The notes under the pieces are model-generated. The model saw only the letters and a list, made by a program, of their open reading frames with translations. It had not been told where the DNA came from and did not search any database. The position numbers and the translations under genes are program-made. From Bremia lactucae (lineage: Eukaryota; Oomycota; Peronosporomycetes; Peronosporales; Peronosporaceae): a stretch of 64,000 bases of DNA. Of this stretch, positions 19,942 to 31,484 are shown piece by piece (the first letter of the stretch is position 1; each line of letters begins with the position of its first letter). Location of the stretch: the NCBI RefSeq assembly GCF_004359215.1, contig NC_090622.1, positions 1,540,875 to 1,604,874 of the forward strand, written 5' to 3'.

Positions 19942-22279
19942 AGAGGCCTTAGTGGCAAAGGTTTTTTTTTCGTTTTTATCAAGCCAGTCGCTTTAAATTG
20001 ACGGGTGGTGAGTTTTTAAGACCTAACAAATGCTGTCGGACATGACTATTTGATTCAGAATTTATATAGCGCCCAGAAGGTTATAGATTAAACCTAAAAT
20101 AGAGATATGATCTCATTCTCTTATCCTTCGCTTAGAATACGAGCCGAATTGTAATGAAAAGTAACCAATTACGCTTGCGCATTTTCGTTCTGAGTGAGCA
20201 ATCGTATTAGACACGACGATTTTTAATTGATGACCTTGTCAAGGGCGATAATAAATCGCGTTGCTGTAATGGAATTTCTCAATGAATCATTGACATTGTT
20301 CTTAACAGCTGCAAGAGCGCCTTTTCTTTTATAAACGCGCAATTTTTTTTTCAATAATGGTTTTAATCGAACATCCTTAATGGAATCGGTGCATAGCAAT
20401 GGTGGCCGTTGTTTTCTGCTTGTTGTTAAGTTGATTCACATGTTGGCCACTCGACCCAAATGATACAAATGCTGAACAGAAGCAAGAGGACTCGCTCTCG
20501 CGTCTATGTTTTTTCTTGACTCGATTGTCGTAGTGCTCGTCGATGTAATCGACTTCTGTTCGATTTCAGCCAGCTTGAGCACGCAATACTGGGTACCACG
20601 TCAATATCGTGCCAATATATAAAGAACATCTTAATCCCCCCTCTGGTTTTTGGTAAAATCCCCTTAGTTTTAAATGATTGGATAATGTTATACATCCATA
20701 CTGATGTGGTACCTGGAAAGCCGGTACGTTTATAGTCTTGATAGCTTTAATGATTGATACTTTGATATGACAGCCAAAACCTTAACGCCCAGCGGGTCTT
20801 GTCAGTCTTTTGTCTTCACCGCCAAGTAATTTCTGCAAGTTGTAACTTATCAAGATTTAAGCACAAAAATGTTTATTTTTCGTCATGACTCCCTATCGTC
20901 ATGTTGATATTGCTAGTAATCGCATTACGCGTACGGAAGGCTGGGTGTCAGGTAAGAAGAAAGAGAATAGTCGATCTATCAGCGTCATTAATACATGCAA
21001 CTCCATGACTGTCACCTCTGCAACTGTAAGATACCTTTAATACAATGCTTCTTGGCGCTTTTTATAAAAAAAAATTCGGCGGTCACTCCCGTTTGTTGCT
21101 TTGATCGATGTCCCGAGATGAGCAGGAATTCTTAACGACAAATTGCAGTACCCTAATTTGATCTAGCACCAATAAGTATGCACCGTGAACAAATTTTGCG
21201 AGAACTTGAACGAAGAGGTCATCACTGGGCACTACCATTACATGATAATTCCGACTTCCGATGAAGCCTTGCAATTGAGCATGCACATTTGTAAATGTTA
21301 GCCCAGCAAAAGTCGCGAGGTCCTTCACTGTCAGCGACAGAGAAGTAGAAATTGATTGTGTAATTGTCTGCTCTACTCAATTTATGCATGCGCGCACAGA
21401 CACAATCCGTAAGTTATCGTGCTATTCATGTGCAACTTAAATATGTAAGACCAACGTGGCGCTTGTATGCTTCCACGACATTATGCGGCAGCAATGCAAT
21501 TGCCACAGGTCCCACGTTTCCAGGACAGGAGTCACAGCCTTAGCCCTCTGAAAAATGGACGTTATACAAGAGCTTCAAGCCGTCGGGATGCTATGGAATT
21601 CCCCAGCTTTATCGCGCACAAAATTGATACATCAATCACAGTAGCGCCAGATTTAAGCCAGTCTCCACGCACAAGGTATGGCTGTCCAAACGCTGCTACG
21701 ACCACACCAGCTTGACGCACATGTGAAGGGAGATCCACTGTCTTCTACGTTGAGCTCTTTAAATTTTGCGCACAAGAGTGTCCTAAACATAGTAGTCAGC
21801 CTCCATGGAATCTCGCGTGTGTCTTTACTGGCTGCTGCTACCTGGGAGACGCTCTCGTCACATAAAAATCGTCGGAGCGTATTCCCGATCGTCGACACAC
21901 ATGTTCTATTTGCGCGCGTACAGTGCCGAATCGTAGTGATCTCTTGCATTATGCCGGCGTAAATTAATGGAACTCGATGAGAAAACCAGAAGTCTAATTA
22001 AAGACGGTATTTTAGCCTGGATATAAACCAATCATGTAGAGTTATATCAAACTGAGAAGATTTTACCAGAAAAACTTAGGGGAGAATAACGGTTCCCTAT
22101 ATATATAAATATAGGGAGCTGTTATATTCACTTCCTTTTGGTTAAAAGTCACTACCTTTTCTAAAGTACACGTCGCACTTAACATTATATTCATTACTTG
22201 TAAATGCCCTACTACAAACCGCCCTCACTTGCAAAATAATAATTATACCTCCTCCAGAAGCAAAATAAACCACCCGTGA
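19942..22279. other. Low-repeat stretch, no recognised gene
   Basis: No LTR element is recognised. A minus-strand open stretch at 20504-20695 starts with IIQSFKTKGILPKTRGGI, which resembles helix-turn-helix starts of some transposases, but too little remains. Minus-strand stretches at 21083-21328 (DLATFAGLTFTNVHAQLQG) and 21653-21949 could be exons of a decayed gene; I cannot name it. Near 22087-22126 there is an imperfect palindrome around TTCCCTATAT. Confidence 0.4.
22087..22126. repeat. Imperfect 40-bp palindrome
   Basis: Arms TAACGGTTCCCTATATAT and ATAAATATAGGGAGCTGTTA pair with two to three mismatches. No gene is adjacent to explain it. Confidence 0.5.
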
Positions 22280-22447
22280 GAATTGGTGAAAGCTGTTCAG
22301 GAACTTTCTTGCATTCATGGTTATACCATCACGATATTGGGTTCAGTTGCAGGGAAGGAAGTTTATCTCAAATGTGTTCGTGATGGCGTACATGTGTCTT
22401 TGGAAGAAGCAAACAACCGGAAGCGCCAGAGAACAACCAGGGCCTAA
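22280..22447 (+). pseudogene. MULE-type transposase N-terminal FAR1-like fragment
   Basis: An open frame of 55 codons reads ELVKAVQELSCIHGY, then KEVYLKCVRDGVH, then NNRKRQRTTRA before a stop. The pattern (helix, GY, Y-x-K-C-x-R, RKRxRTT) is that of FAR1-like DNA-binding domains at the start of Mutator-like transposases. Only this N-terminal piece is left. An L1 LTR starts two bases after the stop. No catalytic domain follows the LTR. The assignment rests on motif shape only. Confidence 0.45.
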
Positions 22448-22449
22448 TG

Positions 22450-22902
22450 TGTAACGGGGTGTATCGTTACATGAAATTATCACTTAAAGGCTGTTAATTT
22501 ATATATTATCTAAAAGGTAGATAATATTTGGAGGATATTACTTTATATAGTAATATCCAGAATTCTTATCCATAAATAGGTATAGACCATTATATCTATT
22601 TATTCCGCAGACTAATCAGCCGCAGGAGTAATCAAAGAGAGTTACAGATAAGATAGAGATAAGAATTCATTTACATGTTTAGTATTAGGTTATAATTAAG
22701 TTAGCATTTACAAAGATAGAACAAGAGACACTTAATTATATTTAATACAGTTTTCATTTTACCCTCTTAAGTCTAGTTGTCTTAAGAGAAGTCTTCCTCT
22801 GCACGTGCAGTGTACGTCAATTAACGTAAGGCACCACTCGCAACTGAAGCAGTGCGAAGTGGACTTGTACTGAAGCAGTACAAGTCGTAGAGCCCCGTTA
22901 CA
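22450..22902 (+). repeat. L1 LTR, forward, solo, 453 bp
   Basis: It starts TGTAACGGGGTGTATCG and ends AGCCCCGTTACA, with the whole L1 body between. Neither side carries gag, PBS or PPT, so it is a solo LTR. No 5-bp target duplication is visible (AATG before, TCGGT after). Confidence 0.8.
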
Positions 22903-24305
22903 TCGGTGGTGAAACGCTAGATCGTTTGTGCTTTTATTATAAATATTTTAGCGGAAATTGCTGCGGCTTCACCTGTATCGGGGGTGAAAAACGCTAGATC
23001 GCGTCTTCATGGATGTACCTCGAGAAATGAACTCGAAAATCTGATACTGCGACGTGAAGTATTCGAGGCACCTGTAATGAATGTAGGTTGACTAGTACTG
23101 TTGCCAGTACTAGCAAAAGGTGCCCCGTTTCAGGACAGGAGGTTTAGCAGTAGAAGTCATGCTGCACAAACAAGTGTTTGAACGTAGGGAAAGTGAGACA
23201 AAAGGTTTGAATGGTGGTTGAAGCAGTGTCGAAACTGTCTGAGAGTAGACCCTTTATTTAAACAACGGTACGGGAGTAGGGTATGTTAGTAAAAAGGGGT
23301 GAAATTTTGGAAAGGTACACCTGAAGACATTTTTTAGGGTGTTTTTGTAGCAAAACAAATAGTGATTCCACAGCAATTCCAATTTTTTTTAAATAAGATG
23401 TTTTAGAAGTTTCCTAATAATATGGCAACCTACTGTAAGGGAGATCGCGTAGGCTTCTTTTGGAACCAACTGACTTATTATAGGTTTCGACATGGCCAAA
23501 TTTACATCAAGGAAGAAGATGTGAAAAAACTTTCGGCTCCTAATTTAAAAAATTCACTTTAATCTTTATTTTTATAAGATTCAATTTTGTATTGGTGTAG
23601 CAACCGGAGCCAGCACATTGATCTGGTGCTACCGGAAAGTGGTACTTATGCTCGACGATTGCATAGATTCTTGCATATTGCACTATGTTAAGAAGTGGCG
23701 GATTTTGTTAGCGCTTAAGTGATGTGTACTTAGTAAACCTTCCTTTAGTGACAAATCCCGACGTTTGGTGGGTAGAAGCTACCCCAATTTAAGATCCATG
23801 TACGAATCGCGAACGGAGCATAAAGACTTTAGTTCACACAGCTCTCTAGCGCGAAGAAGGCATGCAATTTAAAATTTATCTGCAGCTAAATAAACATAAA
23901 ATAGCTAGTCTATGCAATATTTACTCTCGAGCAAATGAGACTCGTTTATTTTTGAATTGTCCTAAAATATACATGACCTTACAGAGCTGCTGACTTCGAG
24001 CAACGCGACCCTTTGTCCATCTGTATAAGATATAGCTCTTTCTCGCACCTAATCCAAATCTAACACAGCCGACAGATGTATTTAAATGAATGTAATTTGG
24101 CAATATTAAAGTTATTTAACACATATCGAAGAAGACATTTAAACCCTTCATTCTTTTTTTGCTGTTCTGGCTTAAAGTGAGAATGTTATTTTCTGGGTAC
24201 GATTATTTTGTGTGACACTCCCATTAAAGTAAGCACATCATGAAAAACGTCCAGTAGGATTCTTAACAAGACAAATAGAGTGTTATCATTTAAACGGACG
24301 CAGCA
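22903..24305. other. Unrecognised AT-rich sequence
   Basis: No gene is recognised. A 22-bp motif (TCGGTGGTGAAACGCTAGATCG) at 22903 recurs with two changes near 22979. An L3 fragment sits at 23051-23132. The rest (23133-24305) is AT-rich with only short, motif-free open stretches. Confidence 0.4.
23051..23132 (+). repeat. L3 LTR end fragment
   Basis: GACGTGAAGTATTCGAGGCACC then CTAGCAAAAGGTGCCCCGTTTCA matches the L3 terminus; the rest of the LTR is missing. Confidence 0.55.
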
Positions 24306-24700
24306 TGAAACGGTATATTCGCTAGCACTGCCTCAGTACTAGCTACGCTACACTGATAACAGTGAAGGTGTACAGTCCCTCCAAATACGTTACTTACACG
24401 ACGTGCAAAGGAAAGATTTAAGCTTGCTAAACATGGCTTAGCAACTGAAGGTAAATACTATGGAAGGCTTGTTATAGGGAAAAATAAAACTGTACTTAAT
24501 TTGGTAAGTTCCTACGTACTAGTACTTATTGATGTCCTCACTTAAAATATTATTATATAGTGACTTATTGTTCACCGCCCATTTGCACGACTATCAGCGA
24601 TTGGCGGGGTTGATTTAAAGGTTTGAATTAACCAACAAAAAGAACTGTCAGATAACTGCCGCAATTTTACAATGCATGGTAATATTGAACATATTATCTA
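24306..24700 (-). repeat. L3 LTR, reversed, partly decayed
   Basis: It begins TGAAACGG (for TGTAACGGGG). It shares TCAGTACTAGC, CAGTGAAGGTG, ACGACGTGCA, the TTCCTACGTA block and the TGGCGGGGTTGATTTA block with 52677-53223. Confidence 0.55.
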
Positions 24701-24751
24701 TAATATAATTCTAGTTATAAAGGCCGTCGCTATGACCCATACATTAATACT

Positions 24752-26450
24752 ATGGCCACAGACGAAGCAACTACGGCCATAGACTATTGATTCAACACAG
24801 CTCACAAAACCTTTCGAGTATACAAAAAAACGCTAGAGCACTTTATGGTCGGCGTGAAATTTGCGTTGAAATCACTGAGAGCGACATCTGACGTGCGGAA
24901 TCCACAACACAAATAACGTAAAAACGAGAAGAACCCTACTTCTGAAGAACATGCGCAGCTTATAGGAATACTGGAGAAGAAAAATATACCTAAAGCCGAG
25001 GCAGCATGCGTAGATGTGGATAAGAAAGATTTATCGGGAATTGTTCACAAGCAACCTAATTGAATTCTGCTTTTCATAGAAGAGAAAAGGAGGATGACGA
25101 CGAAACAACCACGAAACAGCCAAAATAGCGATTTGCTGGCATTTAAGTTGACTTGAGCTCCGGCATTAGTTATTCGTCTTATGATTGTGTGAACTAAATG
25201 TCAAGTGGGAATATGTCGCTGGGCTTGATGCTGCGAAAGATTACTCAAAGATGCAATTATGTTGCCCGCACGGTTTCCACAGCTTCTTACAGGAAAGCCC
25301 TTGGAAGTTTTTTTCTGTTCGGGGTAAGAGCTCTATTGCTATGTAAATATGCTGCATTTTTACTAATAGCCGCCAGGAATAGGCAATTCGAATGAGGTTT
25401 CACGCTTTCAATCTATGTAAATATGTTGCATTTATTACTACTAGCCGCCAGTAATAGGCAAGTCGCATGTGGTTTCACGCTTTTCAATCTATACAAATAT
25501 GTTGCATTTATTACTACTAGCCGCCAGGATTAGGCAAGTCGTATCTTGCTTAGGCCGTCGCAACGGAAGCAGCTGCCACATATTTGCCGTTTCATCATTC
25601 GGTTGGTATCAAAGTGTCAAGGTGAAAGCGAAAAGTACGGCAACAGTTAATTCTTATCGAGACAATGTATTAATTAACGTTTGCTCTGTAGGCTGGCTAA
25701 AAACCTTTTTGAAATGGCGCGGGAGAAAAGGCCTGCTATTGTTTTCATAGATGAAATCGATTCGCTTTGTTCGAGTAGATCTGAAGGCGAAAGCGATTCG
25801 AAGCGCCGAAATTAAATGAAATATTAATTCCGATACAAAGCATGGCTAACAAGCACGACGGTGCGTTGGTGCTCGGTACAACGAATGTACCCTGAGAACT
25901 TGATCCAGCACTCAGACGGCGGTAGTATTCTGTATATTTGATCATTAAAAATCTGATTTTCAGCTGTTTATAAATACTTCCAGGTTTAAAAAGCGGATTT
26001 ACATTTTTCTTTCTGAAGTCAATGCACGCAAAGGTTTACTAAGCATTCATTTGGGCGACATCGAACGAGCTAAGCGATGTTAATTTCACAGCAAATAGTA
26101 GAGGAAAACTGAAGGGTACGGTGGTTTTACCGTAGTTTATATAGTTCATGCAATTAATGATATTAGTAACAACATCGCGTGCTGTTCTGGCTACGCGCTG
26201 ATGGAACCACCTTGGAAAGTTATCTCTTTACTTCCATAAGATTGCGATATAATCGGTAGTGCTTCATTTCCTAAGATTTTGCTGACAGATCTATATGCTC
26301 AGTGTGATGACAAGGCTCATCCCGTCCAGAATGGCTCATTTGTGACACCTTGCGAAGATGACCCGCCGTGCGCGTACTGCTTCATTAGGCTCTCATCGTG
26401 CCAGCCGAAGTGCCCAAAATTACAGGATCTTTTCTGATATCTATATATGC
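24752..26450 (+). pseudogene. VPS4: VPS4-like AAA ATPase pseudogene with introns
   Basis: VPS4 is the ATPase that disassembles ESCRT-III on endosomes. The MIT domain comes first (24752-24850: VYKKTLEHFMVGVKF), then a linker (NEKNPTSEEHAQL). The AAA start follows at 25196-25310 (LNVKWEYVAGLDAAKD, then DAIMLPARFPQLLTGKP). Walker A is near 25518 (PPGLGKSYLA), then LVSKCQGESEK. Walker B is at 25735-25770 ([18 protein letters not shown]). Later parts are HDGALVLGTTNVP, RFKKRIYI, IHLGD, ALMEPPWKV and TPCEDDPPCAYC. Two GT-AG introns survive (25635-25691, 25922-25983), so it is not a retrocopy. Frameshifts, stops and a triplicated Walker A segment disable it. Confidence 0.85.
25337..25545 (+). repeat. 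Three tandem copies of the Walker A segment
   Basis: Units start near 25337, 25411 and 25489, about 75-78 bp each. Each holds AAATATG, GCATTT, then GCCGCCAG and GGCAA(T/G)TCG, the codons of PPGxGKS. Only the last copy leads into the normal continuation (YLA). The duplication lies inside the VPS4 pseudogene. Confidence 0.8.
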
Positions 26451-26700
26451 TAGGTTAATGGTAGATACTCTGAGGAGTATGATGTTGCAACGGTGGCTGT
26501 TGCTGTCTAATATCTTGGATAGGATAACGTTTAGCTGTTGCGAGAAATTGACTTCGGCTCTGTACATTTATGTGACGCTGCAGATGAACGTCAGTGTGAT
26601 GTTCGGCGCCTTCCTCTTCCTGGGTGGCATCGCTTTCACATTTTGAAACTGAGAAAAGTCTTGTCGCGTCGATGTGTTGTTGCTCGTTCCGCTTGGTCTT

Positions 26701-27226
26701 TGTAACGGGCTAAATTTACCCTATGTTACACAATTCCCGTTAAGTACACTTTGTGTACTTAAAGGGGTGATTAATAACTTAAGTGAAGTAATAAGACCCA
26801 CCACTTGGATGTGGCTCACATTGTGAACCACCCTTGTGTATGTGATGCACATTAGTGCATTCACATTGGGAGGGATGACGGCTAACGTCATCCAAGATAC
26901 GAGGTATTTAGAAAAATACACTTGCAATAGATAAAAGTGCTTCTACAAAGATGGCATTTATGATTGGTTGAAATAGGATTTAATACGATTAAATATATAT
27001 TAGCCTAGAAACTATTTCCTAGTTCACAAGTGCGCACGTTGAGCCGGATAACCGCTCCCGTGACGTCACTTAAACTAAGGCTGCTAGTTCGTTGGATGAG
27101 GTCGCTTAGGCGCCCACCAACTACCTCACTCTGCGTGAGAGAAGACGGTTGGGTAAACGCTTCCTCACTATGCTCAGAAGGTGTGGGCTAGTAGTGCGTG
27201 GCAGCTTTAAGTAGCGCCCGACTACA
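26701..27226 (+). repeat. L2 LTR, forward, 526 bp (5' LTR of family B)
   Basis: It starts TGTAACGGGCTAAAT and ends GCCCGACTACA. The primer-binding site and gag follow directly, so it is a 5' LTR. It inserted about 250 bp beyond the recognisable end of the VPS4 pseudogene; the intervening 26451-26700 shows no clear gene. Confidence 0.8.
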
Positions 27227-27228
27227 CT

Positions 27229-27246
27229 TGGTAGCACTAGTAGCCC
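27229..27246 (+). promoter_or_regulatory. Primer-binding site of family B
   Basis: TGGTAGCACTAGTAGCCC lies two bases after the LTR end. The same core follows the L4 LTR of family D. Confidence 0.6.
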
Positions 27247-27281
27247 CTTCCACGACCTGTTCTCAGAGCATTTTAGTGAGG

Positions 27282-27905
27282 ATGAGCCTCAATATCAATG
27301 GAGCTTATTTCCGCGACCTCTCCGAACATCATTGGGAGGTGACAGAGCACTTGGCGCAGGGACTTGGTGAACAAGCTCTTCTTTATAAGACAAAGATTCG
27401 CGCCATGTACCAGCCGCCGTACAACGAAATGATGCTTCAGGCGCGCTTCTTGGGAGCGCGACAGGCGAAACGATCCCTGCAAAAATATGTGCAGGAGATA
27501 CGCTTGGTGTCGGCGTCCATTAGTGCGTGTCTGATACCGAAACACATTAAAATGCCCACGTTTAGAGCAGATTACGGCACCGCCCATCGCGATAGGCCCT
27601 TTTTAGAAAGGTGCCGTCGCCGATGAAAGAGGCAATCCAAATTGCCTTAGTTGAGGAGGACACCTTCAACAGTGTCTCAACGGTTGCTTGGTATTAGCCG
27701 TCGACGGAGAGGTCAGATGCCACTCCCATGGAGTTGGGCAATGCAGACGTTGTCTGTTTTGAATGCGGCAAGCGCCGCCATATGATGACTCGCTGCTATG
27801 CCAGGGTCACTGCTGGTGCAAAGACGCCCAGCAAGAGGAGTCCCCCCCTAAAGGGCGAAGGCAAGAACCAGCGTGCGAGACGCATAAGTTCCGCATCGAC
27901 CACTG
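27282..27905 (+). pseudogene. Family B gag with internal deletion
   Basis: ATG 27282 starts MSLNINGAYFRDLSEHHWEV. At GEQAL the frame jumps to YKTKIRAMYQPPYNE, so about 400 bp present in the copy at 50728-51175 are deleted. The capsid end (EYVQEIR-like: KYVQEIRLVSASIS) is followed by a frameshift. A CCHC zinc knuckle lies at 27755-27796 (CFECGKRRHMMTRC), with all four zinc ligands kept. Gag forms the particle and binds RNA through this knuckle. Confidence 0.75.
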
Positions 27906-27959
27906 AGGGGTCGGGAAAGATAGGAGCGTAGTTGAGGCAGGATGCCCTACTGACGCGGA

Positions 27960-28537
27960 CTCTGAAGCTACCCCTAAGTTTAGAGTTATCGAACGAATGG
28001 GTAGCATAGTCCCCGAGGTCTCGAAATTTCGGACCTCAACCCTGCTGGTCTTTAGCGCTCAAGTACGAGAATATGACCATGTGTTGACCCTTCTCGTGGA
28101 TTCGGATGCATCACAGTATTTTGTAAGACCCGCGGCTCTAGACGGAGACCGGCGATGCTTGAGACGCTTTGACAGGATGACAAGCGAGATAGGCGATCGT
28201 TCGTTTAGCGGACGGCGCGCTCGTCACGTCTGAGGGAGTTCGAGTTGAGCTCGTTTTCAGTTTTAGTGACTTCTCTTGTAAAGAGAAGTTCACAGAGCTA
28301 GGTATGAAGAGTCCGTGTGACCTCATCCTAGACATGCCATGTTTGGCAAAACACCAACCATGGATAGACTGGCGCAAACGCACAGTTACTTACTCTACGC
28401 ATGACACCGGAAAGGATGTGCTCCTGCGAGAGGCCTATGCAGCTGATGTCGTGTCACAGTTGATGGTGCGTTGCGGGATGTCAAACGTTGCCAAGTCCTA
28501 CCCAGCTCGTGGAGACTGGGTAGTGCAAAGACGATGA
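27960..28537 (+). pseudogene. Family B protease, broken
   Basis: EVSKFRTSTLLVFSAQVREYD leads to LLVDSDASQYFV, the aspartic protease active site with Gly changed to Asp. After a frameshift it reads KFTELGMKSPCDLILDMPCL and WIDWRKRTVTY, the protease end. It stops near 28537. A short unassigned segment and then an L4 LTR follow, so RT and the rest are missing. Confidence 0.7.
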
Positions 28538-28639
28538 CAAGTAGTCATGCCTCCGAATGTCTTGCACAGAGCCCAAAGCCTGTGGCAGTAAACGGCGAGC
28601 TGACAGCAAGCGTCGCATGAACCGGCACAGTGCCTAAAA

Positions 28640-29147
28640 TGTAATGGGGCACACATCGGTCGGAGAACCGTTGTTGTGGTACATTTACTTTATGGGTAAA
28701 ATACCCTTTTATCTAATTTTAAAATAGTTAGTTACTTAAATTCCATTTTATTATGGGTAACAAATGTGGTCGCCGCCAGGTAAAAATGTGGTCGCCGCCA
28801 GGTAAAAATCTGGCGGCCAAAATCTATTTTAATAAGCTAGGGTAAGGTTTTCAGATTTAAATAATTAAATAAAGTTTAGTTTTCGTTTTGATCTTAAAGC
28901 GTTAAGTGCCTTCCTAAGGCTTGCGCATTGATCTGTAAGAGATAGTAGCCTTTCTAAGGTATATCGTCTTGGGCACGAGTTGCCACTTGGTTCTACGAAC
29001 CCCTGAATTCCTTGAACTAGGATTCCTTAAGCTTTTATAGCTTGTACGACTCCCTGAGTTGTTAAACCCATTAGTTCAATAAAACTAAGTGACTCTCTGA
29101 GTCTGAAAGTCTATCCCTGACTTTAGGAGCGAGGTAGCTCCGCTACA
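28640..29147 (+). repeat. L4 LTR, forward, 508 bp
   Basis: It starts TGTAATGGGGCACAC and ends GCTCCGCTACA. It differs at many points from 15588-16071 and carries a 22-bp duplication around ATGTGGTCGCCGCCAGGTAAA (28764-28808). No polypurine run precedes it. It is the 5' LTR of the second family D block. Confidence 0.8.
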
Positions 29148-29224
29148 CTGGTAGCACTCGTTGTCAATCTTCGCCTGAGTCTTTACAAGACAAATTCATA
29201 CGAAAATAAAAGAGGTTCCAGAAT

Positions 29225-30604
29225 TGTCAGAAACGCAACGCGCTGCTTATGACAAGCTCAAAGCCTCATTCGGGCTTGAGCACGTGGGCCAGGGACCAGA
29301 GGTCCTGAGGTCCTGCATACAAGGCTTGAAGCCTTCATGCGGTATGAAGCCTCCCTGATCGGTCAGAAACAGGAGCATTAGCGGCATCTATGCCAACCCG
29401 GTGCATCTCTGTACCTACTCAGAGCCGAGGGCTCGCTCTCTAACTGTAAATATGAAGCCATTTGAGGAAAAATCTCCCTTTTTAGATTAAGCAGATGGAA
29501 ATGTCCATTGATTCCGCGTTGTTCGTAACATAATGGCAAAAAGGTGGCTATGGTCATTTCCAAACTTGGAGGTAGAGCCTTGGAGTGGGCACTATCGTGC
29601 CGCACGTCCATAAACGGCGCTTTTCCCTCATGGCATTCGCTGAAACAGCAAATGATTAGCATGTATGCCCCGCCTGATCTGGCTTTTTGCATGCGAGCAC
29701 GGCTCCTAGGGTAAAAGAACCCTGGGGACTTTGGAGTTGAGAACTCTCATTGCATCTATGCATCAAGACCCGGTGCAAGAAGCAATTGTAGTGAACATCT
29801 TTATGGGGGGGTCTCAATGAGGGCGTTGCCCGGACGTAATTGTTCCGATCTTATCCGGCTACGTTCGAAGAGGCAGTTGCCATAGCGCTACGCGCCTAAT
29901 TTGACTTTTAGTCTGCTCGCGTTAGCACGCCTTTCTACCGAACAAGCTCTTCGAGCACCTGAGTCCCATGGGTATAAGCCTCGTTGAGGAAGGAGAAGAG
30001 GCTTTTCAAGCTGTGGAACAGCATAAAACCACCCGTAGATGTTATATGTGCGGATGCACGAAACATTTACGCCCTGTCTGCCCTATTCAAAATTCGCGTA
30101 AAGCTCGAAAGAGCTCCAACTCCGACCTATACCAGTGATCTGGTATGGTGCGAGAAAACGTCGATACCCAGCAGGTGCGGGTGCCCTACTGGGGAAGACC
30201 TAGGCTCTGTTGAACCTCATGGAGGTGAGAATAAACAGAACCTGGCCCCAATTAGCTCGGTGCTCAATGGCACGGGGCGAGAGTACAAGCCTGGCTTGCG
30301 AGTCGCTGGAGCGACTGTAAAGGGCTTTGATAAGCCGTCGTCAATTTTATTTGACGCAGGAGCGTCTTGCAATTATGCTCGACGCCTTTTGCTTGAAGGA
30401 AGTCAAAAATACATTGAGGCGCTTAGAGCGCATGAAGGTGATATAATCACTGTTTGCTTAGCGACTGGGACTCGTGTCACTATTCCCAAAGTTTCATTGA
30501 ACTTAGGTTTAAAGTTTCTGGACTTTGACAGTATGGAACGCTGTCTCGTCCTTGATATGGAATCGAGATATGATCTCATCCTTGGTATGGCCTGGTTACC
30601 ATGA
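29225..30604 (+). pseudogene. Family D gag and protease, copy 2, broken
   Basis: It is the same as the gag/protease at 16150-17529: a CCHC knuckle at 30040-30081 and a protease with LFDAGASCNY and YDLILGMAWL. The PBS (TGGTAGCACTCG) at 29149 follows the L4 LTR directly. The same frameshifts disable it. Confidence 0.75.
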
Positions 30605-30793
30605 GTTATGGATCGATCGGAGGTCTAAGACCTTAGGCGCCACGCGCAATGTTCCTAGCAAAGTTTTGGAGAGTCATGATCCCACCTTTGCAAGGCAACA
30701 AAAGCGCTATTGGCGCGGAGCATTGAATGAGTCTGTCAGTGTTTTAGACATTGGCATGTCTGAGTAAACAAACTCTAATGTTAAAAACATTAA

Positions 30794-31153
30794 TGCTGAG
30801 CCCGTGTCAGCAGAAATAAGTGGAACGGCACGTACTCCGTCGAGTAACACTCGTTATAATAACGATTTACTAAATGCTGAAAGCATTGTTGGCCTAAGGT
30901 CGAATCATCAAGAGTGCAATATCCCTGAGATACGTGGAGTGGCACGTCTAAGTCCACCGAGTATGGTCGGCCGAGGTGGCATCATACTGAGTGACAGTAG
31001 TGACACTGTTGGAGGTTCACCAGGACCTCAAGGGTGCAATATCCCTGGGATACGTGGAGTGGCACGTCTAAGTCCACCGAGTGTGGTCGGCCGAGGTGGC
31101 ACCATACTGAGTGCCAATAGTGACACTATTGGCGGTTTCGCCAGGGTGTTTCG
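30794..31153 (+). repeat. About 120-bp tandem repeats, copy 2
   Basis: Close units start at 30914 and 31034, with a weaker one upstream. It is identical to 17719-18078. Confidence 0.75.
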
Positions 31154-31484
31154 GGTCAAACCCTCCTAATGCACGTGAAGCGACACGTAAACGTTCGCTG
31201 GATAAGGAAGTTGAGTTACCGAACTCCTTGTCTGATGACAAATTAGACACCCTGTCTTGTATAGAACCAATACAGGCTTGAAACCCCGGGGACGTCAATG
31301 TCCCGGCCTCAAAGAGGCGTATTGTCTCCCTTCCAAGACATGGTGGACACGAAGCGTGTATACCCTCCCAAAGTGATACGAGTCAGCAAGTACATACGCT
31401 TGGAAATGGCGTAACCGGTAACATTGAGGGGAAGTTAGTCTTGCGGCAATCTCTTCGTTACATGCTCTTTTAGAGCTAGACGAA

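Noticed and set aside
20504..20695. Transposase helix-turn-helix gene
   Set aside because: Only about 20 residues resemble such a start and no catalytic domain follows. It is mentioned under the unrecognised stretch.
27273..27587. Minus-strand open stretch opposite family B gag
   Set aside because: The plus strand encodes recognisable gag (HHWEV, MYQPP, YVQEIR). The minus frame shows no conserved features and is absent opposite the gag at 50640-51680.
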